DNA of 64,000 nt. Origin: CAYFYS01 sp965202905 (lineage in GTDB: Bacteria; Pseudomonadota; Alphaproteobacteria; MPNO01). This document shows positions 23,953 to 34,547 of the stretch, piece by piece (position 1 is the stretch's first letter; every line of letters starts with the position of its first letter). The notes below the pieces were generated by a model. That model did not search any database. It was not told the origin of the DNA and worked only from the letters and a program-made list of their open reading frames with translations. The DNA lies in contig OZ241868.1 in the NCBI GenBank assembly GCA_965202905.1, positions 3,658,001 to 3,722,000 on the forward strand, given 5' to 3'. The translations under genes and the position numbers were made by a program.

Positions 23953-24975
23953 ATGCGAATGAACCGTCACATCCGGCGCTCGCTTTGGACGATCGGCGCC
24001 ATCGCCGCGGCCGTCGGATCCGCCCAGACCGCGGCTGTGGCCGCCGAACTCAAGCTTGCCCATTTCATGTCGCCGAGGCATCCGATGGACCGCTTCATCA
24101 TGCGACCCTGGTCGGAGGAAATCGCAAAGCTGTCCAAGGGAACGCTGACGGTCAGGATCTACCCCGGCGGCGCGCTCGGAAAGGGGCCGGTGGCCCAGTT
24201 CAAGCGCGCGGTCGACGGAGTCGCCGACATCTCCTTCGGCCTGCCGGGCTTCACCTCGAAGCTCTTTCCGCGGACCGGGGTCGTCGAGCTTCCCGGCATC
24301 GCGGGCACCGCCGAGGAGGCCGCGCACAAGCTGTGGAACGCCATGGGCGATCTCGCCCCCGAATGGCGGCGCGTCAAGGTGCTGGCGCTGTGGACCAACG
24401 AACGCCAGGTGCTGATGACCCGCGACAAGCCGATCCGCCGGATCGCCGACATGAAGGACCTCAAGTTCCGGGTGCCCTCGAAGACCCAGGGCGAGGCGAT
24501 CGAGGCGTTGGGCGCCGTGCCGGTGTTCATGCCGATCAACCGGGTCTACAACGCGCTCAATACCGGCGTGATCGACGGCGTCATGACCGGCCCCAGCACG
24601 GTCATCAGCTTCAAGTTCGACGAGGTGGCCAGGTACTTCACCGCCGGCCTGCCGCTCGGCCGCTCGCCGCTCTTCCTGGTGATGAATCTGCGCGCCTGGG
24701 ACGGCCTGTCCGACGAGCACAAGGCGCTGGTCGAGCGTACGACCGGCCGCCAGATGAGCGTCCGCGCCTCGAAATTCTACATGCGCGCGGGCAAGCGGGG
24801 GCTCGACAAGGTCCGCAGCTCGGACAAGCACACGGTGATCGACATGACCGGCCCGGCGTTTCAGGAGGCCGTCCAGCGGCTGACCGAATCGCGGGCCAGG
24901 CAGGTCGAGATGCTGGAGCGCCGCGGCGTTCCGGCCAAGGCGATCCTGAAGGCCATGGGCGTGGCCGGCAGCTAG
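23953..24975 (+). CDS. dctP: TRAP transporter solute-binding protein DctP
   Basis: This 340-residue periplasmic receptor has a signal peptide at about residues 1-31 (RRSLWTIGAIAAAVGSAQTA core, cleavage near AVAAE). Mature DctP signatures are LKLAHFMSPRHPMDRF, YPGGALGKGPVAQFKRAVDG, DLKFRVPSKTQGEAIEALGA with the carboxylate-binding Arg, and NRVYNALNTGVIDGVMTGPST. It captures a carboxylate and delivers it to the DctQM membrane unit encoded immediately downstream. Substrate unknown; neighbouring UbiD and aldolase genes suggest an organic or aromatic acid. Confidence 0.92.
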   Translation: MRMNRHIRRSLWTIGAIAAAVGSAQTAAVAAELKLAHFMSPRHPMDRFIMRPWSEEIAKLSKGTLTVRIYPGGALGKGPVAQFKRAVDGVADISFGLPGFTSKLFPRTGVVELPGIAGTAEEAAHKLWNAMGDLAPEWRRVKVLALWTNERQVLMTRDKPIRRIADMKDLKFRVPSKTQGEAIEALGAVPVFMPINRVYNALNTGVIDGVMTGPSTVISFKFDEVARYFTAGLPLGRSPLFLVMNLRAWDGLSDEHKALVERTTGRQMSVRASKFYMRAGKRGLDKVRSSDKHTVIDMTGPAFQEAVQRLTESRARQVEMLERRGVPAKAILKAMGVAGS

Positions 24976-24994
24976 TCCCGCCGGCCCGTCCCAC

Positions 24995-25501
24995 ATGCCC
25001 GAACGTCTGGAGCGGGCCAGCAAGGCCGTCGGCGGCAGTGTGCGCTTTCTGGCGATCCTCAGCGGCGTCGTCCTGCTGTGCCTGATGGCGCTCACCGTCG
25101 TTGCGGTCGTCTTGCGCAAGTTCAACGATCCGATCCTCGGCGCTCAGGATCTCTCCGAGTCCGGCCTGACCGTCGTGGTGTTCTTCGCGATGGCCTATTC
25201 GGGCTGGACCGGGGGCCATATCGCCGTGGATCTGATCGGCGGGGTCCTTCGGGGCCGCGGGCTTGCAATCCTCGATACCGCGGTGCGCGCGGCGTGCGCG
25301 CTGTTCTTCCTCGTCGTCGTCTGGCAGAGCGTCCGGCAGGGTCTCGATGCGCTGGAGTTCGGCGACGGCTTCAACCTGCTCGATATCCCGCACTACCCGT
25401 TCTACTTCGTGATAGCCTTCGGATCGCTGGTGTTCTCGCTGGCGCTGTTCGTTCTCGCCTTGCGCTCCGCATCGGGGATGCCCGAGATCAGGGGCCCATG
25501 A
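24995..25501 (+). CDS. dctQ: TRAP transporter small permease DctQ
   Basis: This 168-residue membrane protein has four hydrophobic segments (around residues 17-40, 52-70, 85-107 and 130-155). The conserved DctQ string ILGAQDLSESGLTVVVFFAMAYSG and SGWTGGHIAVDLI (R/H-x-V-D-L in the family) are present. It is the small four-helix subunit that pairs with DctM for sodium-driven uptake. It starts 19 nt after dctP and overlaps dctM as ATGA. Confidence 0.9.
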   Translation: MPERLERASKAVGGSVRFLAILSGVVLLCLMALTVVAVVLRKFNDPILGAQDLSESGLTVVVFFAMAYSGWTGGHIAVDLIGGVLRGRGLAILDTAVRAACALFFLVVVWQSVRQGLDALEFGDGFNLLDIPHYPFYFVIAFGSLVFSLALFVLALRSASGMPEIRGP

Positions 25502-26802
25502 CCGAATCCTCGATCGGCGTCCTGGGCATCCTGGCCCTGTTCGGGCTCCTCGCGATCCGCATGCCGGTCGGCATCGTGATGATGCTGGTCGGCTTCGTCG
25601 GCGTCGCGATCATCAACGGCTGGGGCGCGGCGCTGGCGACGCTCGGCGGCGAGCCGTTCGTCATCGCCTCGAACTTCGAGCTGATGATCATCCCGTTATT
25701 CGTGCTGATGGGCAATCTGGCCTCGATGTCGGGGATGAGCCGGGATCTCTACGGCGCCGCCTACGCTTGGTTCGGACATTGGCGCGGCGGGCTCGCCTCG
25801 GCCACGATCGCGGCCTGCGCCGGGTTCGCGGCGCTCTCCGGATCCTCGGTCGCCTCGGCGGTCACCATGGGCCGCGTGTCGCTTCCCGAGATGCGGCGCT
25901 ACGAGTATCACCCGCGGCTCGCGACCGGCGCGATCGCGGCCGGCGGCACGCTGGGGATCCTCATCCCGCCATCCACCGGGTTCGTGATCTACGCCATCCT
26001 GACCGAGGAATCGATCGGCCGGCTGTTCCTCGCCGGCGTCCTGCCGGGCGTTCTGCTGACCGGGCTCTTCATGATCGCGATCGCCATCCAGACCCGGATC
26101 GACCCCCGGCTCGGACCGCCCGGCCCCGCTTTGCCGTTCGCCCAGCGCGTTCGCGCGACCGGTCGGGCGGGGGCCATGATCGGCATCGTCGTGGTGACCA
26201 TCGGCGGGATCTATACCGGGTTCTTCACCGCCGGCGAGGCGGCCGGCGTCGGCGCCTTCCTGGCCTTCGTACTCGCGCTCGCGCGGCGCAGCGTCACGCC
26301 GACATCCTTGACCGAGACGCTGCTACGGACCGTTCGGACCAGCGCCTTCGCCTTCCTGATCCTGATCGGGGCGCATGTCTTCAACCCGTTTCTGGCGCTG
26401 ACCCAGATCCCGACCGATCTGGCCGCGCTGCTGATCGGCGCCGAACTGCCGAGGATCGGCATCCTGATCATCCTCCTGGCCGTCTTCATCATCCTCGGAA
26501 CCTTCCTCGAAGGCTTCGCGATCCTGGTGCTGACGCTGCCCATCGTTCACCCGTTGATCATCGAGCTCGGCTACGACCCGATCTGGTTCGGCGTCCTCAT
26601 GGTCGTCGTCCTCGAGATGGGGCTGATCAGCCCGCCGGTCGGGGTCAACGTGTTCGTTGTCAAGGGGATCGCCGAGGACGTGCCGATGCGGGAGATCTTC
26701 ATCGGCATCCTGCCGTTCTGGGCGGCGATGCTGGTGTGCATGATCCTCCTGGTGCTGGTCCCCGAGATCGCGCTCTTCCTGCCGAATCAGATGATCGGCT
26801 GA
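25498..26802 (+). CDS. dctM: TRAP transporter large permease DctM
   Basis: This 434-residue integral membrane protein has about 12 predicted transmembrane segments. It contains the DctM family elements PLFVLMGNLASMSGMSRDLY, GHWRGGLASATIAACAGFAALSGSSVASA in pieces, AAGGTLGILIPPST near residue 148, and a late GLISPPVGVNVFVVKGIA, the repeated SPPVG helix breaks typical of the ion-transporter fold. The ATG at 25498 overlaps the dctQ stop. It forms the transport channel of the DctPQM system. Confidence 0.93.
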   Translation: MTESSIGVLGILALFGLLAIRMPVGIVMMLVGFVGVAIINGWGAALATLGGEPFVIASNFELMIIPLFVLMGNLASMSGMSRDLYGAAYAWFGHWRGGLASATIAACAGFAALSGSSVASAVTMGRVSLPEMRRYEYHPRLATGAIAAGGTLGILIPPSTGFVIYAILTEESIGRLFLAGVLPGVLLTGLFMIAIAIQTRIDPRLGPPGPALPFAQRVRATGRAGAMIGIVVVTIGGIYTGFFTAGEAAGVGAFLAFVLALARRSVTPTSLTETLLRTVRTSAFAFLILIGAHVFNPFLALTQIPTDLAALLIGAELPRIGILIILLAVFIILGTFLEGFAILVLTLPIVHPLIIELGYDPIWFGVLMVVVLEMGLISPPVGVNVFVVKGIAEDVPMREIFIGILPFWAAMLVCMILLVLVPEIALFLPNQMIG

Positions 26803-26914
26803 AACGAAAGGGAACCCGCCCGCGGGCCGCAGCGACGGACCGGACGCGGATCTTCCGGAAGCTCCTCGACCGCCCTGGACGGCGGGGGCGTCCTGACTAT
26901 CATTCGGTCGCCCG

Positions 26915-26936
26915 CAGATGGGATGCAGATGGGATG
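26915..26936. repeat. 11-bp tandem duplication at the first UbiD start
   Basis: CAGATGGGATG is repeated exactly. It creates two extra in-line ATG codons just before the gene and makes the true start of the first UbiD-like protein uncertain. Confidence 0.8.
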
Positions 26937-26947
26937 AGGTCTGGACG

Positions 26948-28480
26948 GTGGATGCGAAAACCAATCTTGCCGAGACGCGCACGCCGGTGGCGCATGGCGA
27001 CATGCGCGGCTGGATCGACGCGCTGCGCGCCGCGGGAGAGTTGAAGGAGATAACCGGCGAGGTCGACTGGGACGTCGAGCTCGGCACCATCTATCGCATG
27101 GCTCAAGGCAAGGGCGACCGGCCGGCGCTTCTGTTCAACAATATCAAGGACTACAACGGCGCCGACGCCCGGTGCCGGGAGATCTTCGTCGGCGGCCAGG
27201 GCAGCTATTCCAGGCTCGCGATGATGTTCGGTCTGCCTCAGGACACGCCGGCCCGCGAGCTGGTCAAGATCTGCAAGACCATCTTCACCGAGCGCATCCC
27301 GCCGGTCGTGGTCGAGACCGGCCCCGTGAAGGAGAATGTTCTGACCGGCGCGGACATCGATCTGCTGAAGTTTCCGGTGCCCAAATGGAACCGGCTCGAC
27401 GGCGGGCGCTATGTGCTGACCTATGCCGGCTGCGTGACCAAGGACCCCGATACCGAGCTCCATAATGTCGGGATCTATCGCGGCATGGCGGTCGATCGCG
27501 ACCGCATCGCCGTGCTGATGTGGCGCGCTCAGCACTGGGGCGGGCATTTCAGCAAATATGTCGGGCGCGGCGAGGAGATGCCGGTCGCCTACGTCATCGG
27601 CTGGGAGCCTTCGATGGGCTTTACCGCCGGCGCGCCGGTGCCGCGCCAGATCTCCGAATACGACGTGATGGGTGCGATCCGGGGCGCGCCGGTCGAGCTG
27701 GTGCCCTGCGAGACGGTGCCGCTGCTGGTCCCGGCCGCCGCCGAGATCGTCATCGAAGGCTGGATCTCGTCGGATCCCGAGACGTTCGCGGACGAGGGTC
27801 CCTACGCCGAGTTCACCGGCTACTACGCCACCGAGGTGACCAGGAAGCACACCACGCGGGTAACCGCGATCACCCACCGCGACAGGCCGATCTTCCGCGG
27901 CACGCTCGAGGGCGCGCTGCCCTACAGCTATGCCGAGAACCCCGTGATGAGTTCGATCCAGCGCTCGGCCTCGGCCTGGAACGCGCTCGACCGGGCGGGC
28001 GTTCCCGGCATCACCGACGTCTTCGGCCAGCCGATCCATGCCGGGGTCAACATGGTCGTCCAGATGCGCCAGACCTATCGCGGCCAGGCCAGGCAGGCCG
28101 CCGCCGCGCTGTGGGGCGATTCGTCCTCGCACGTGCGTTACAAGCACGTCATCGTCGTCGATGACGACATCGACATCCACGACTACGCCGCCGTCGACTG
28201 GGCGCTCGCTTGGCGGGTCAACGCGGGCGAGGGCGACATCGTGATCTACCCGGCGACCTGGGGCGCGGGGCTCGACCCCTCGGTGCGTCGCCGCGATGCC
28301 GATGTCCACCTGTTCGGCACCGGCAAATGGCACCGCGTCCTGATCGACGCCACGATCAACCTCGACTACCCGCCCGACCGCGACGGGCGGCGCTATCCCC
28401 CGACCATCGAGCCGGCTTCCGAAGACCAGGAGTCCGCCCGGGCACGCTGGTCCGAGCTCGGCCTCGACGATCCGACATAG
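26948..28480 (+). CDS. UbiD-family decarboxylase, copy 1
   Basis: This protein of about 510 residues belongs to the UbiD prenylated-FMN (de)carboxylases. Family blocks visible are HGDMRGWIDALRAAGELKEI at the N-terminus, NNIKDYNGADARCREIFVGG, LHNVGIYRGMAVDRD (prFMN/metal pocket), ISEYDVMGAIRGAPVELVPC, and DEGPYAEFTGYY with the acidic active-site residues; near the C-terminus HVRYKHVIVVDDDIDIHD. A GTG at 26948 with GAGG upstream is preferred; an ATG at 26918 lies in a tandem duplication. UbiD enzymes need prFMN from UbiX, not encoded here. It is paired with a paralogue 23 nt downstream and follows a TRAP operon. Confidence 0.85.
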   Translation: MDAKTNLAETRTPVAHGDMRGWIDALRAAGELKEITGEVDWDVELGTIYRMAQGKGDRPALLFNNIKDYNGADARCREIFVGGQGSYSRLAMMFGLPQDTPARELVKICKTIFTERIPPVVVETGPVKENVLTGADIDLLKFPVPKWNRLDGGRYVLTYAGCVTKDPDTELHNVGIYRGMAVDRDRIAVLMWRAQHWGGHFSKYVGRGEEMPVAYVIGWEPSMGFTAGAPVPRQISEYDVMGAIRGAPVELVPCETVPLLVPAAAEIVIEGWISSDPETFADEGPYAEFTGYYATEVTRKHTTRVTAITHRDRPIFRGTLEGALPYSYAENPVMSSIQRSASAWNALDRAGVPGITDVFGQPIHAGVNMVVQMRQTYRGQARQAAAALWGDSSSHVRYKHVIVVDDDIDIHDYAAVDWALAWRVNAGEGDIVIYPATWGAGLDPSVRRRDADVHLFGTGKWHRVLIDATINLDYPPDRDGRRYPPTIEPASEDQESARARWSELGLDDPT

Positions 28481-28491
28481 ACGATCCGACA
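28466..28491. repeat. Duplication spanning the stop codon of UbiD copy 1
   Basis: GACGATCCGACA occurs at 28466-28477 and again at 28480-28491, with the TAG stop (28478-28480) at the join. It is another example of the short duplications seen at gene ends in this window. Confidence 0.75.
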
Positions 28492-28503
28492 GAGGAGTAA
28501 ACT

Positions 28504-30048
28504 GTGAGCGAACAGCCTGCGGGACTGTCCAACCGCCTGCAGCCGCGAAAATTCGGCGATCTGCGCGGCTGGATCGAGGCGCTCGATATCGAAGGCGAGC
28601 TGCACCGGATCGCCGCCGAGGTCGACTGGGACTGCGAACTCGGCGCCATCGCCAGAAAAACCTTCGGCCAGGGCGACGGCCCGGCGCTGATGTTCGAGAA
28701 CATCGCCGGATACGGCTCGGGCGACGATGTCTGGTCCCGGTCGGTCTTCACCGGCGGGCTGTCGAACTATTCGCGGGTTGCCATGATGCTGGGCCTGCCC
28801 AAGGATGCGCCGGTCCGCGATCTGGTGCTCGCGACCCGGCACTATCTCCAGCAGCGCGTTCCGCCGGTCGCGGTGAAATCCGGCAAGGTCAAGGAGAACA
28901 TCGTCACCGGGGACGAAATCGACATCTACAAGATCCCGGTGCCGCGTTGGCACCGCGAGGACGGCGGTCGCTACATCAACACCTATCAGGCCACCGTGAC
29001 CATGGATCCCGACACCGGGGTCCACAACGTCGGCATCTACCGCGGAATGCTGGGCCAGAAGGACACCCTGCCGGTGCTCCTGTGGCGGGCGCAGAACTGG
29101 GGCGTGCACTTCCAGAAATGGGCCGACCGCGGCCGGAAGATGCCGGTCGCCCATGTCTACGGCTGGGAGCCCGCGATGCCCTACTGCGCCTCTGCGCCGA
29201 TCCCGACGGGAATCTCGGAATACGATGTCATGGGCGCGATCAGGGGCGAGCCCGTGCCGCTGGTCAAGTGCGAGACTTCCGACCTGATGGTCCCGGCCGA
29301 TGCCGAGATGGTCATCGAGGGCTTCATCGATCCCGATCCCGCGACCTTCGAGCAGGAAGGACCGTTCGGCGAGTACACCGGCTATTTCGGCGGCGACCAG
29401 GGCCCCAAACATGTCACCAAGGTGACCTGCGTGACCTACCGCCACGGCTCGATCCACCGCGGCACGCTGGAAGGCACGCTGCCGAAGATGCTGAACGAGA
29501 ACTCGATCACCAGCTCGGTCCAGCGCGCGGGCGTCGCCTGGAACGTCCTGGAGCGTGCCGGCGTGCCCGGCGTGACCGATGTCCACTGCGCGCCGGCCAA
29601 CAACGGAACCACCTTGATGATCCAGCTCCGTCAGACCTATCGCGGTCAGGCCAAGCAGGCCGCCGCGGCGATCTGGGGCTCGAACGCCTCGCATTTGCGC
29701 TACAAGCACATCTGGGTGGTGGACGAGGACATTGATATCCACGACTATGCGGCGCTCGACTGGGCGTTTGCCTATCGCGTGAACGCGGCCGAGGACGACA
29801 TCGTCTTTTTCCCCGGCTCCTGGGGCTCGCTGCTCGACCCTTCCACCCGGCTCAAGGACCGCGACCCGATGCTCTACGGCACCGGCAAGTGGTGCCGGGT
29901 GCTGATCGATGCCACGGTCAACCTCGATTTCGAGCCCGAGGAGAGCTACGACGGCGAGCGCTACCCGCCCACCGTGATGCCCCACCGCCAGGACCTCGAC
30001 AAGGTCGAGTCCCGCTGGGCCGAGTACGGCTTCGTGGACGGGGCGTAG
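28504..30048 (+). CDS. UbiD-family decarboxylase, copy 2
   Basis: This 514-residue paralogue of the preceding gene has the same blocks (FGDLRGWIEALDIEGELHRI, VHNVGIYRGMLGQKD, ISEYDVMGAIRGEPVPLVKC, QEGPFGEYTGYFGG, HLRYKHIWVVDEDIDIHD). The EGPFGEYTGY motif is closer to canonical UbiD than the EGPYAEFTGY of copy 1. GTG start with AGAGGAG upstream. Two tandem paralogues could form a hetero-oligomer, as known for some multi-subunit UbiD-like carboxylases, or act on different acids. The likely reaction is non-oxidative decarboxylation of an aromatic or unsaturated acid. Confidence 0.87.
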   Translation: MSEQPAGLSNRLQPRKFGDLRGWIEALDIEGELHRIAAEVDWDCELGAIARKTFGQGDGPALMFENIAGYGSGDDVWSRSVFTGGLSNYSRVAMMLGLPKDAPVRDLVLATRHYLQQRVPPVAVKSGKVKENIVTGDEIDIYKIPVPRWHREDGGRYINTYQATVTMDPDTGVHNVGIYRGMLGQKDTLPVLLWRAQNWGVHFQKWADRGRKMPVAHVYGWEPAMPYCASAPIPTGISEYDVMGAIRGEPVPLVKCETSDLMVPADAEMVIEGFIDPDPATFEQEGPFGEYTGYFGGDQGPKHVTKVTCVTYRHGSIHRGTLEGTLPKMLNENSITSSVQRAGVAWNVLERAGVPGVTDVHCAPANNGTTLMIQLRQTYRGQAKQAAAAIWGSNASHLRYKHIWVVDEDIDIHDYAALDWAFAYRVNAAEDDIVFFPGSWGSLLDPSTRLKDRDPMLYGTGKWCRVLIDATVNLDFEPEESYDGERYPPTVMPHRQDLDKVESRWAEYGFVDGA

Positions 30049-30054
30049 CCGCCG

Positions 30055-30516
30055 TCAGCGCCGGTCGGCGAAAAAGGTCTTGAGCAGCGCGGCGGACTCG
30101 CGCCCGGCGATGCCGCCGTAGATCTCCGGCCGGTGATGGCAAGTCGGCCGGGCGAAGATGCACGGGCCGTTCTCGACGCCGCCGCCCTTCGGATCGCCGG
30201 CGCCGAAATAAAGCCTGCGGAGGCGCGCAAACGCGATTGCCTGGGCGCACATCGGACAGGGCTCGAGGGTGACGTAGAGGTCGCAGTCCGGGAGCCGCGG
30301 CCGGCCGAGCGCCGCGGCTGCGGCGCGGATGGCGAGCATCTCCGCATGCGCCGTCGGATCGTTGTCGGCCTCGGTCCGGTTGGCCGCCTCTGCGATTACT
30401 TTGCCGGTTCGGGAGTCGAGGATCACCGCGCCGACCGGCACCTCGCCAACCGCGCCGGCCGCGGCCGCCAAATCCAGCGCCCGGTCCATCGGGGCGATCC
30501 GCGGATGCCTTTCCAT
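30055..30516 (-). CDS. tadA: tRNA-adenosine/cytidine deaminase family protein (TadA-like)
   Basis: This 153-residue zinc deaminase has the metal and proton-shuttle motif HAEM near residue 58 and PCPMCAQAIAFARLRRLYFGA near residue 88. TadA converts A34 to inosine in tRNA-Arg(ACG). The chain differs a little from standard TadA: the C-terminal half (CIFARPTCHHRPEIYGGI) resembles guanine-deaminase-like CMP/dCMP family members, so a nucleoside or guanine deaminase is possible. The ATG at 30516 is used; a TTG extension upstream is less likely. Convergent with UbiD copy 2 (6 nt). Confidence 0.72.
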   Translation of the reverse strand: MERHPRIAPMDRALDLAAAAGAVGEVPVGAVILDSRTGKVIAEAANRTEADNDPTAHAEMLAIRAAAAALGRPRLPDCDLYVTLEPCPMCAQAIAFARLRRLYFGAGDPKGGGVENGPCIFARPTCHHRPEIYGGIAGRESAALLKTFFADRR

Positions 30517-30622
30517 CGCGGCAAACCTGGGCGCGCCGGGTTCCCCGGTCAAGACCGATGCGCGGCGTCTTCACAGGATCTGGATATTGTGATCCCGCCC
30601 CCGGTTTCATAGAGTGTGCGCC

Positions 30623-31336
30623 ATGAGTCCGCCCCTGATCGGCCTGACCCTGGATTCCGAGCCCGCCGGCGGCTACGCTAGGCTGCCCTGGTACGCGATC
30701 CGCGAGAACTACTGCGATTGCGTCGCCCGGGCCGGCGGTCTGCCGGTCCTGCTGCCGCACGACCCCGACCGGGCGGCGGATTATCTCGATCGGCTGGACG
30801 GGCTGATCGTCACCGGCGGCGCCTTCGATGTCGATCCGGCGCTGTTCGGCGCGACGAGGCGCCATGCGACGGTCAGCACCAAGGACCGGCGAACGGCCTT
30901 CGAGAAAGCGGCCACCGGGCTCGCGATTGATCGCGACATGCCGGTGCTCGGGATCTGCGGCGGCCAGCAGCTCCTGAATGTCGTCCTCGGCGGAACCCTG
31001 ATCCAGCACATCCCCGACGAGGTCGAGGACGCGCTGACCCACGAGCAGCCCAACCCTCGCAGCGAGCCCGGCCACGCGGTCGCGGTCAGGCCGGGGACGC
31101 TCTTGCACCGGATCGTCGGCGCCGAGGAATTGGCGGTGAACAGCGCCCACCATCAGGCGGCGGCCGAGGTGGGCGAGGGCGTCGCGGTCAACGCGGTGGC
31201 GCCCGACGGGGTGATCGAGGGGATTGAGGCCGCCGCCCGCCGGTTCTGCCTCGGCGTGCAGTGGCATCCCGAATACGAGATCGACCCGGGCGACGCCAAG
31301 ATCTTTGCGGCCCTGGTCGGTGCCTGCGGAGGCTGA
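30623..31336 (+). CDS. Class I glutamine amidotransferase-like hydrolase (PuuD / peptidase C26)
   Basis: This protein of about 237 residues is a gamma-glutamyl hydrolase of the PuuD type. The nucleophile Cys is in MPVLGICGGQQLLNVVLGG, the catalytic His/Glu pair in FCLGVQWHPEYE, and the substrate pocket strings are LIVTGGAFDVDP and VNSAHHQAA. PuuD cleaves gamma-glutamyl-GABA in putrescine degradation; no other Puu gene is nearby, so the substrate is open. The ATG at 30623 is chosen over an in-frame GTG three codons upstream. The 3' end overlaps rluB by 17 nt. Confidence 0.85.
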   Translation: MSPPLIGLTLDSEPAGGYARLPWYAIRENYCDCVARAGGLPVLLPHDPDRAADYLDRLDGLIVTGGAFDVDPALFGATRRHATVSTKDRRTAFEKAATGLAIDRDMPVLGICGGQQLLNVVLGGTLIQHIPDEVEDALTHEQPNPRSEPGHAVAVRPGTLLHRIVGAEELAVNSAHHQAAAEVGEGVAVNAVAPDGVIEGIEAAARRFCLGVQWHPEYEIDPGDAKIFAALVGACGG

Positions 31337-32060
31337 ATCCGGCGGCGAGCGAATCGCCAGGCGGTTGGCCCGCGCCGGTCTCTGCTCGCGCCGCGAGGCC
31401 GAGCGCTGGATCGCCGAGGGCCGGGTTGCGGTCGACGGCGCGGTGCTCGACAGCCCCGCGCTGCTGGTCGACGGCGCCAGCCGGATCACCGTTGACGGCA
31501 AGGCGGTCGGCGCCGCGGAGCGCCGGCGGGTGTGGCGCTACCACAAGCCGCGCGGGCTGATCTGCACCAACCGCGACCCGCAAGGCAGGCCGACGATCTT
31601 TTCCGAACTGCCCGAGACTCTTCCCCGCGTGGTCTCGGTCGGCCGGCTCGACGTCAATTCCGAGGGGCTGTTGCTGCTGACCAACGACGGCGGGCTCGCC
31701 GGCCGGCTCGAACGCGGCGATTGGGCGCGGCGCTACCGGGTGCGCGCCTTCGGCACGGTGGATGAGGCGCGCCTTGCCGGGCTCGCCAAGGGCGCGGTCG
31801 TCGGCGGCATCCGCTACGGCCCGATCGAGGCGCGGCTCGACCGCGCCGAGGGCCGCAACGTCTGGCTCACCGTCGGCTTGCGCGAAGGCAGGAATCGCGA
31901 GATCCGCCGGGTGCTCGAGACGCTGGAGCTTGCGGTAAACCGGCTGATCCGGATCTCCTACGGTCCGTTCCAGCTCGGCAGTCTGGCGCGCGGCAAGCTC
32001 GCCGCGATCCCGGACAAGGCGCTCACCGAGCAGCTCGGCCATGCGAATCACCGGCGGTAG
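31320..32060 (+). CDS. rluB: Pseudouridine synthase, RluB/RsuA type
   Basis: This protein of about 246 residues has an S4 RNA-binding domain at the N-terminus (RIARRLARAGLCSRREAERWIAEG in pieces) and the RsuA-family catalytic domain: YHKPRGLICTNRDPQGRPT, VVSVGRLDVNSEGLLLLTNDG with the catalytic Asp, and LREGRNREIRRVLE. It should isomerise a uridine in 23S rRNA helix 89. The start is a GTG at 31320 inside the end of the previous gene. Its 3' end overlaps rsmD by 20 nt; rluB-rsmD pairing is common in alphaproteobacteria. Confidence 0.88.
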   Translation: MPAEAESGGERIARRLARAGLCSRREAERWIAEGRVAVDGAVLDSPALLVDGASRITVDGKAVGAAERRRVWRYHKPRGLICTNRDPQGRPTIFSELPETLPRVVSVGRLDVNSEGLLLLTNDGGLAGRLERGDWARRYRVRAFGTVDEARLAGLAKGAVVGGIRYGPIEARLDRAEGRNVWLTVGLREGRNREIRRVLETLELAVNRLIRISYGPFQLGSLARGKLAAIPDKALTEQLGHANHRR

Positions 32061-32581
32061 CCTGAACGGCCGGCCGATCGTCGCCCCGCCCGGCCGCGCC
32101 GTTCGCCCGAGCTCCGATCGCCTGCGTGAAGCGCTGTTCAACATCCTGGCGCACGCCCGGGACCCGGCGATCCCGCCGCTTGCCGGCGCGCGCGTCCTCG
32201 ATGCCTTCGCTGGCACCGGGGCGCTGGGGATCGAGGCGCTGTCGCGCGGCGCGGCCGAGGCCGTTTTCATCGACCGCCAGACTTGCTGGGCCCGCCGCAA
32301 CGTCGAGGCGCTGGGCCAGACCGCGCGCGCCGGGCTGATTGCCGCCGATGTTCTGTCGCCGCCAAAGGCCGAAATCCCGGTTGATATCGCCTTCCTCGAC
32401 CCACCCTATGGCGGCGGCCTCGCCGCGCCCGCGCTTGCCGCTCTCGCCGCTGCCGGCTGGCTCGGCCCGGCAAGCTTGGCGGTTGTCGAGACCGGCGCCA
32501 GGGAGCGGATCGCCTGGCCGACCGGCCTCGAGCCCGTCCGGACCCGCCGCTACGGCGCCGCCCGGATCGCTTTGGTGGAGT

Positions 32582-34354
<1,773 letters not shown>

Positions 34355-34547
34355 GCGGCGCTCCAGGGTTGCGAGATCCCGGTCAACGCCCGTCCCGTGT
34401 TTGGGCCGCTCACGCACCCTCATGCCCGTCAAACGAGCGTCCGATGAAGCAATGCCGTCGTAAGACGCATACGGCCCACGCCGGGTCCGCGCGTCGGGTC
34501 GAGCGTAGCCTTATCCAAGGGCAACGAAAACCCGGATTCGGGAATCG

